Below, one piece after another: positions 59,614 through 64,000 of a DNA stretch of 64,000 nt (the stretch's first letter is position 1; each line of letters starts with the position of its first letter). Source of the stretch: Rhodospirillales bacterium 24-66-33. GTDB lineage: Bacteria; Pseudomonadota; Alphaproteobacteria; Reyranellales; Reyranellaceae. A program made the position numbers and the translations under genes. The notes beneath the pieces are model-generated. The model was not told the origin of the DNA. It was given only the letters and a program-made list of their open reading frames with translations, and made no database searches. The stretch lies in contig NCHQ01000005.1 of assembly GCA_002281855.1 (NCBI GenBank), positions 62,001 to 126,000 of the forward strand. Direction: 5' to 3'.

Positions 59614-60057
59614 ATGCCGGTTTTCAACAATCCACGGCGTACGCCCTGCTTCGGCATCGCGCCCACTCTGGAGGACTTCGAAGCGATCGCCGCCGAGGCG
59701 CTGGCGACGATACCCGAGGAGTTCCGTCGGCACGTCGGGAACGTGCGCATACAGATCGACGACTTCCCGTCCGACGAGGTCGAGAAGCAGATGGATCTCG
59801 AGACCCCGTTCGACCTGCTCGGTCTCTATCAGGGTGTGTCTATGATGGAGCGGGGCGCCGGTCACGTCGCCAACGACATCGACCGCATCTTCCTCTATCG
59901 CCGGCCCATCCTCGATTACTGGTGCGAATCGGGCGAGGATTTGCCGCACATCGTGCGTCATGTGCTGATTCACGAGATCGGCCACCATTTCGGTCTGAGC
60001 GACGACGATATGGAAGCGATCGAGGCCAAGGCTGAGGAAGACTCACAGCGAGCCTAG
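59614..60057 (+). CDS. zincin-like metallopeptidase (DUF1025 family)
   Basis: A 147-residue protein. The zinc site is HVLIHEIGHHFGLSDDDMEA (HExxHxxGxxD), and the front part (LEDFEAIAAEALATIPEEFR) is helical. The order and size fit the small zincin group found next to many alphaproteobacterial operons. GTG or TTG starts are not needed: ATG 59614 follows AAGGGGGAGTC. The substrate is unknown. It is divergent from the permease operon. Confidence 0.88.
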   Translation: MPVFNNPRRTPCFGIAPTLEDFEAIAAEALATIPEEFRRHVGNVRIQIDDFPSDEVEKQMDLETPFDLLGLYQGVSMMERGAGHVANDIDRIFLYRRPILDYWCESGEDLPHIVRHVLIHEIGHHFGLSDDDMEAIEAKAEEDSQRA

Positions 60058-60126
60058 TCGCGCGCTTGAATATCTCCGTTGTCTCGATCGTAGCCTCGCA
60101 TGGCGAGGTGCAGGTCGGATGACGCC

Positions 60127-60840
60127 TTAGACTCTCATCGCTTCGCGATAGAGGCGCTCGGCGTTCGTCCACTTGATCGCCTGAACGAAGGCCTCGATGT
60201 ACTTGGCCGTGTCGGTGCCGTAGTCGGCGGCATAGGCATGCTCGTACATGTCCATGGCGAGCAACGGCACGCCGCCGGCCGGCGCCATCGAATCGTTTTC
60301 GGCGCGATAGTTGAACAGTCGCTTCTCGCGCGGCGCATAGGCCATGGTCACCCAGCCGCTGCCCGCCTTCAGTGATTCGCCGATGAGGCAGAATTCTGCC
60401 TTCCAGCGGTCGAAACTGCCGAAATCGCGCGACAGCGCCTGCGCCAGGAGGCCCGACGGCCGGGTCGGCGCTTCGGCCAGCCCATCGAAATAGATTTCGT
60501 GGAGGAGCGTCGAATTGTGCGTGGCCTGCTCGTCGCGCTTCAGGTCGCCCAGCCTTTCGGCCGTCACGTCCGAGAGGTCGAGCGTCGAGAGTTCCTCGCC
60601 GATCGCATTCAGCCTCTTCACCTCCTCCGCGTAGACGCCGTCGTGATGCGTGCGCAGCAGATCGGCCGACAGGCCTTTCACCTTTTCCGGGTTGATGACC
60701 AGCGGCTTGGCGGTGACCTTCGGCACCGGAATGGCGGTCGCCACCTGCGGGGCGACTTGCTGGGCGCGTGCGCCAAAGGCTAGGGCGCCAGCCAGCAGGC
60801 CGGCGCCCGCGGCCAGGGAGCGGCGGGAGATGTCGGTCAT
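60127..60840 (-). CDS. exported Fe/Mn superoxide dismutase
   Basis: A 237-residue protein with a twin-arginine signal (ISRRSLAAGAGLLAGALAFG). Metal ligands match the Fe/Mn SOD fold: His65 in LLRTHHDGVY, His114 in LLHEIYFDGL, Asp197 and His201 in LAMDMYEHAY. The first helix follows the THH..VY arrangement of the subgroup with a VKRLNAI helix. It removes superoxide in the periplasm. Tat export lets the metal be loaded in the cytoplasm. It lies 35 bases after the DUF1254 gene on the same strand. Confidence 0.88.
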   Translation of the reverse strand: MTDISRRSLAAGAGLLAGALAFGARAQQVAPQVATAIPVPKVTAKPLVINPEKVKGLSADLLRTHHDGVYAEEVKRLNAIGEELSTLDLSDVTAERLGDLKRDEQATHNSTLLHEIYFDGLAEAPTRPSGLLAQALSRDFGSFDRWKAEFCLIGESLKAGSGWVTMAYAPREKRLFNYRAENDSMAPAGGVPLLAMDMYEHAYAADYGTDTAKYIEAFVQAIKWTNAERLYREAMRV

Positions 60841-60875
60841 GGGGGCTCCTCGCGTGTTCGCTGGAGCAACGCCTT

Positions 60876-62303
60876 TCAAGGAAAGGAGTTGCGGCGCACG
60901 GGGGGCACGCGGTAACCGCCGGCGATCAGCGACTCCCCGGCCTGATGGGCGCGCAGCATCAGGCGCATCGGCCCGGCCGGCGCCGGCAGCCAGTTGGCAG
61001 CGTGCTCGCCCGGCGGCGGGTCGCGCTGGATATAGAGGCTGAGCGATCCGTCGGCGCCACGGACCAGTCCAGCCGTTCGGTCGCCGATCGCATGACGATC
61101 GATCGGATTTTCGACGAAGCGGGTTCTGCCGTCCGGCGTCACTTCGTAGGCCGACAGCGACCAGAAGGCGCGCGTGGGCGGCAGGCGATCGGCCGGAAAG
61201 GTGAGGACATAGCGTTGCGCCCCGTGAAGGGGCCGACGGTCGGCATCGACGGCGCAGCTCACATCGACCTCCTCGGCGGACAAAGGCGCGCCCAGTCCCG
61301 TCAGTGCCGACGCCGCACGAGACAGATAGTCGTCGCCGAAATTGCCGATACGCGGCTGGCTGTAGGTCCAACCGTCGATCGTGCGGCCGCGACCGGCGGC
61401 TCTGCGAATCTCCGCATGGCCCTGGGCGATACCCGCACGGATCGCCCGAAGTTCGGGTTCGCCGAAGGCGCGCCGGTCGAACTTGCGTCCCGGCTTCAGC
61501 TTCAGCGGCGCCAGCAGCTCGAACAGCGGCCGGTCGCGCTCCGGCAGAGGGCTCTCGCCCAGGGCGCGCAGGCCGATGTCGAACAGGTCGAGCGGATCGT
61601 CGGGGTGCGCGGCCGGCCAGTCGGCGACGGGTTCGGGAGGCGCCTGCGTGCGAAAGCGCATCAGTTCGCCGATTTCGAGGATGCGCCGCTCGTTGCGCAT
61701 GTCGGGCGTCTCGAGCAGCACGCGGTTTTGCAGAATGCGCACGCGGTCGAGTTCCTCGGGCCCGTCGACCAGGATACGGCCGAGCAGCCACACCGAAGGC
61801 GTCGGGGCGCGGACCAGTGTCACATCGCTCGGCGCATCGCCCGCCCATGTGGGCGCGACGAGCATGTGCGTCACCAGCCCGACGGCTTTCGGACGAGGGC
61901 GGACGAGGAGGAATGTGTCGGAGAACAGGTCGATGAAGGCGTAGCTGCAATCGAGATCGCCGATCGGCGGCACGGTGAGGAACAGCGGCTCCAGTGCAAG
62001 GTCGAGCCAGGCCGAGGAATAGAGAGTGTTGGCATCCTGAGTGGCAACGACGCCGGCCTCCGGATCGGCGGGACTCTGGACATTGCGGAAGCGGTTGAGA
62101 CGTTGGCGCTGCGGGTTGGTCTCGTCGACCGTGGCGCGCCAGCGCGCACGATACATCTCATAGATCGGGAAGAGATAGACAGTGGCGCGCTGGGCGAGGT
62201 CGCGGAGCGCTGTCGTCGCGTCCTGGGCTGATGCCCTGCGGGCTGCCGCCAGCGCAGGCAGGCCGGCCAGGGCACCGAGCGCGGCGCGCCGACCGATGAT
62301 CAT
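60876..62303 (-). CDS. DUF1254/DUF1214-domain exported protein
   Basis: A 475-residue protein with a signal sequence (GRRAALGALAGLPALAAARR, Tat-like). DUF1254 (about 55-190) contains FPIYEMYRARWRATVDETNP, then NRFRNVQSPADPEAGVVATQ and DANTLYSSAWLDL; DUF1214 (about 370-460) contains FPADRLPPTRAFWSLSAYEV and LYIQRDPPPGEH. These paired domains are widespread but have no firm biochemical role. ATG 62303 overlaps the stop of the Mug gene by four bases. Confidence 0.88.
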   Translation of the reverse strand: MIIGRRAALGALAGLPALAAARRASAQDATTALRDLAQRATVYLFPIYEMYRARWRATVDETNPQRQRLNRFRNVQSPADPEAGVVATQDANTLYSSAWLDLALEPLFLTVPPIGDLDCSYAFIDLFSDTFLLVRPRPKAVGLVTHMLVAPTWAGDAPSDVTLVRAPTPSVWLLGRILVDGPEELDRVRILQNRVLLETPDMRNERRILEIGELMRFRTQAPPEPVADWPAAHPDDPLDLFDIGLRALGESPLPERDRPLFELLAPLKLKPGRKFDRRAFGEPELRAIRAGIAQGHAEIRRAAGRGRTIDGWTYSQPRIGNFGDDYLSRAASALTGLGAPLSAEEVDVSCAVDADRRPLHGAQRYVLTFPADRLPPTRAFWSLSAYEVTPDGRTRFVENPIDRHAIGDRTAGLVRGADGSLSLYIQRDPPPGEHAANWLPAPAGPMRLMLRAHQAGESLIAGGYRVPPVRRNSFP

Positions 62304-62842
62304 GCGGCCCGCTCGCGTCCCTGTCGCCGCGCAGAGACGAAGGCCGCCGCCTCCTGCCATGGCGCCAGTGTCCAGAAGGAACGCGCCCGGCCCGAGGGCG
62401 AGGCCAGCACGAAGGCCACGGCGCCTTCGAGAAGCTCGACCTGCCGGCCGTAGGCGGGCGCCTTTACGCCGAGTGCGAGCGAGGCCGCATGCTTGGAGGT
62501 AAAGGCAACGGCGGCGGGCCGGAAGCGCCGCAGCTTGGCGTGCAACGACTGCGCGTCCATCGCCTCGGGACTGAGTTCGTGGTCCGATCCGACTTCGGTC
62601 TTGTTGAGGTCGGTCAGTCCGAGGCCCAGCGTCAGCAGCTCGGGGTAGCGCTGCGGTGCCAGCCGCTCGGGCGTCAGGCCGACCGCGTGCAGGATCGGCC
62701 AGAAGGCATTGCCCGGATTGGCGTAGTAGGCGCGCGCCTTGAACGACGCCGGGCTCGGCGCGGTGCCGCAGAACACCAGGTCGAGCCCCGGCGCCAGCAG
62801 GTCCGGGATGAGGGGATTATTGCGGATTGATGCCCGCGGCAC
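62300..62842 (-). CDS. mug: mismatch-specific uracil/thymine-DNA glycosylase (Mug)
   Basis: A 180-residue DNA glycosylase. The Mug motif GTAPSPASFKARAYYANPGN followed by AFWPILHAVGL is clear, and the second motif is LASPSGRARSFW. It removes uracil or thymine paired with guanine. ATG 62842 lies 26 bases inside the preceding Bug gene, so the two reading frames overlap. The downstream DUF1254 and SOD genes follow on the same strand. Confidence 0.9.
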   Translation of the reverse strand: MPRASIRNNPLIPDLLAPGLDLVFCGTAPSPASFKARAYYANPGNAFWPILHAVGLTPERLAPQRYPELLTLGLGLTDLNKTEVGSDHELSPEAMDAQSLHAKLRRFRPAAVAFTSKHAASLALGVKAPAYGRQVELLEGAVAFVLASPSGRARSFWTLAPWQEAAAFVSARRQGRERAA

Positions 62843-63791
62843 GGATGACCTCGCCCCAGCGTTTGATCTCGGTCTGAATGTAGGCGTCGATCTCGGGGAC
62901 CGTCATGGTGCCGGGCTCGAAACCGCCGGCCTTCATGCTCTCCATCACGTCGGGAGACTTCAACGCCTTCTCCGTTGCGACCCGGAGCCTGTCCTTGATC
63001 TTCGCCGGCGTGCCGGTCGGCACCGCCCAGATCGACCAGGAGGTCACGACCAGGTCCGGCGAGACCGCCTCGGCGAACGTGGGCGTGTCCGGCAGGACCG
63101 TCGAGCGCTTGGCGCCGCTCGACGCCATCGGCTTCAGCTTGCCGGCGCTGACCTGGCTCATCAGCGAATCGATGTTCGAGATGACCATGGGCAGGTGGCC
63201 GGCCAGAACGTCGGCGGCGGCCGCGGCGGCGCCGCGATAGCTGATGAAGGTGATGTCGACGCCGGTCTTCTGCTTGAACAGCTCCATCGTCAGGGTCGGC
63301 GAGGTGCCGAGACCGGACGAGCCGAACGAATATTTTCCAGGTTCCTTCTTCGCCGCCGCGATCAGTTTGGGCAGCGTGTCGTGCGGGAAGCTCGGGCTGC
63401 AACAGAGCAGGTTGGGCTGCGTCCCGATCCAGGCCACGGTCTCGAGGTCGGTGACGGCATTGTAGGCCGGCTTGCGATAGAGATGGGGCACCAGCGCGTG
63501 GCTGCCGATGTTGCCCAGCAGGACCGAATAGCCGTCGGGCGGTGACTTGGCGACGTTGTCGGCGGCGATCGATCCGCCGGCACCGGTGCGGTTCTCGACC
63601 ACGAAGGTCTGGCCGAATTCGTCGCTGAGCTTGGCCGCCAGCCGGCGGGCGATATTGTCCTGCGAGCCGCCCGGCGTGAACGGGCAGACGATGCGGACAT
63701 TGCGGTTGGGCCAGTCGTCGCCCTGGGCGAGGGCGAAGGTCGGGACGAATGGCAGCGTCGCCAGGCCGGCCGTGAAGTGACGTCTCCTCAT
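62817..63791 (-). CDS. Bug/TctC-family periplasmic receptor
   Basis: A 324-residue receptor. Signal peptide about 1-22 (FTAGLATLPFVPTFALAQ). Landmarks: RIVCPFTPGGSQDNIARRLA, QTFVVENRTGAGGSIAADNV and TVLPDTPTFAEAVS. Start ATG 63791 has AAGGAAGAAG ahead. No TctA or TctB permease gene is nearby. It heads a possible operon with Mug, DUF1254 and SOD. Confidence 0.9.
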   Translation of the reverse strand: MRRRHFTAGLATLPFVPTFALAQGDDWPNRNVRIVCPFTPGGSQDNIARRLAAKLSDEFGQTFVVENRTGAGGSIAADNVAKSPPDGYSVLLGNIGSHALVPHLYRKPAYNAVTDLETVAWIGTQPNLLCCSPSFPHDTLPKLIAAAKKEPGKYSFGSSGLGTSPTLTMELFKQKTGVDITFISYRGAAAAAADVLAGHLPMVISNIDSLMSQVSAGKLKPMASSGAKRSTVLPDTPTFAEAVSPDLVVTSWSIWAVPTGTPAKIKDRLRVATEKALKSPDVMESMKAGGFEPGTMTVPEIDAYIQTEIKRWGEVIRAAGINPQ

Positions 63792-63941
63792 TTCTTCTTC
63801 CTTTGTTCGAAGATTGTTGCCGCGATGATGCACGAGGTGTGTCGCGCCGCCTAGGGCCGTCCCTCGCGTGGATTTCGTCCTGAGGTTCCGCGGCCTTGCC
63901 CGCCCTCTGCCGTCGGGCATGATGGCCGCCGGGAGGACCTA

Positions 63942-64000
63942 ATGAATACGATCGACAAGGCCGACGAAGCGCAGCTTCTCGCCACCATCGACCGCTGGAT
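63942..64000 (+). CDS. 5' end of a gene cut by the window edge, possibly an acyl-CoA dehydrogenase
   Basis: ATG 63942 follows GGGAGG and opens a frame that runs to the last base: MNTIDKADEAQLLATIDRWI. The sequence resembles the N-terminal helix of acyl-CoA dehydrogenases, where LLATIDRWIxxxV precedes the flavin domain. Only 19 complete codons plus two bases are visible, so the family call is weak. It is divergent from the Bug gene with 150 bases between. Confidence 0.45.
   Translation, partial: MNTIDKADEAQLLATIDRW

Overview
The window comes from a GC-rich alphaproteobacterium, probably a soil or water heterotroph of the Rhizobiales/Rhodospirillales type. The reasons are the gene repertoire (3-hydroxybutyrate dehydrogenase with acetoacetate decarboxylase, several Bug/TctC receptors, TRAP systems, DUF3297, DUF1254), dense overlapping ATGA/GTGA gene junctions, and frequent GTG/TTG starts. 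A Reyranella-like or Bradyrhizobium-like organism would fit, but no rRNA or other phylogenetic marker is present, so this is inference. No complete tRNA, rRNA or CRISPR array was seen.

Layout. 0.1-2.6 kb: a Bcr-type efflux pump and an alpha/beta hydrolase behind a broken MarR regulator. 2.6-6.2 kb: a scrapyard of mobile DNA: the tail of a CaiB/BaiF CoA-transferase gene, a frameshifted and truncated IS5-type transposase, four small genes of an integrated element, a fragment of an integrase-core transposase and a fragment of an excisionase-like HTH gene. 6.2-15.2 kb: a coherent catabolic island with a Zn alcohol dehydrogenase, a Baeyer-Villiger monooxygenase, a GntR regulator, an HSL-type esterase and a TRAP transporter with two receptor genes. 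An IS66 remnant lies just beyond it (15.5-16.3 kb). 16.3-18.2 kb holds a DMT exporter between two copies of a sequence resembling the 3' end of a tRNA.

18.2-25.5 kb: a two-pore-helix K+ channel, then a cluster of membrane-associated enzymes that looks like an uncharacterised lipid-modifying pathway (PEMT/ICMT-like methyltransferase, cupin-fold Fe/2OG-type oxygenase with a membrane tail, Mpo1-like protein, membrane-anchored class III aminotransferase, phosphatidylserine decarboxylase), a STAS-like protein, and an acyl carrier protein preceded by two very small ORFs with good ribosome binding sites. 25.6-30.6 kb: an HlyD / RbbA-type fused ABC / ABC-2 permease exporter.

30.7-64 kb is mostly ordinary core metabolism and transport: nitroreductase, acyl-CoA dehydrogenase-like enzyme, orphan Bug and TAXI receptors, a TauD-type dioxygenase, an OmpA-like porin, a patatin/adc/bdhA operon, a luciferase-like oxidoreductase, LolA, an acyl-CoA synthetase operon, ChrA, MscS, CBS and Host_attach proteins, a pterin dehydratase, a complete oligopeptide-type ABC transporter, a secreted Fe/Mn superoxide dismutase, DUF1254, a Mug-type glycosylase, and the first codons of a gene that runs off the right edge. 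The two places most likely to reward new work are the lipid-enzyme cluster at 19.0-23.9 kb with its neighbouring ACP/mini-ORF unit, and the alcohol-ketone-ester island at 6.2-15.2 kb.
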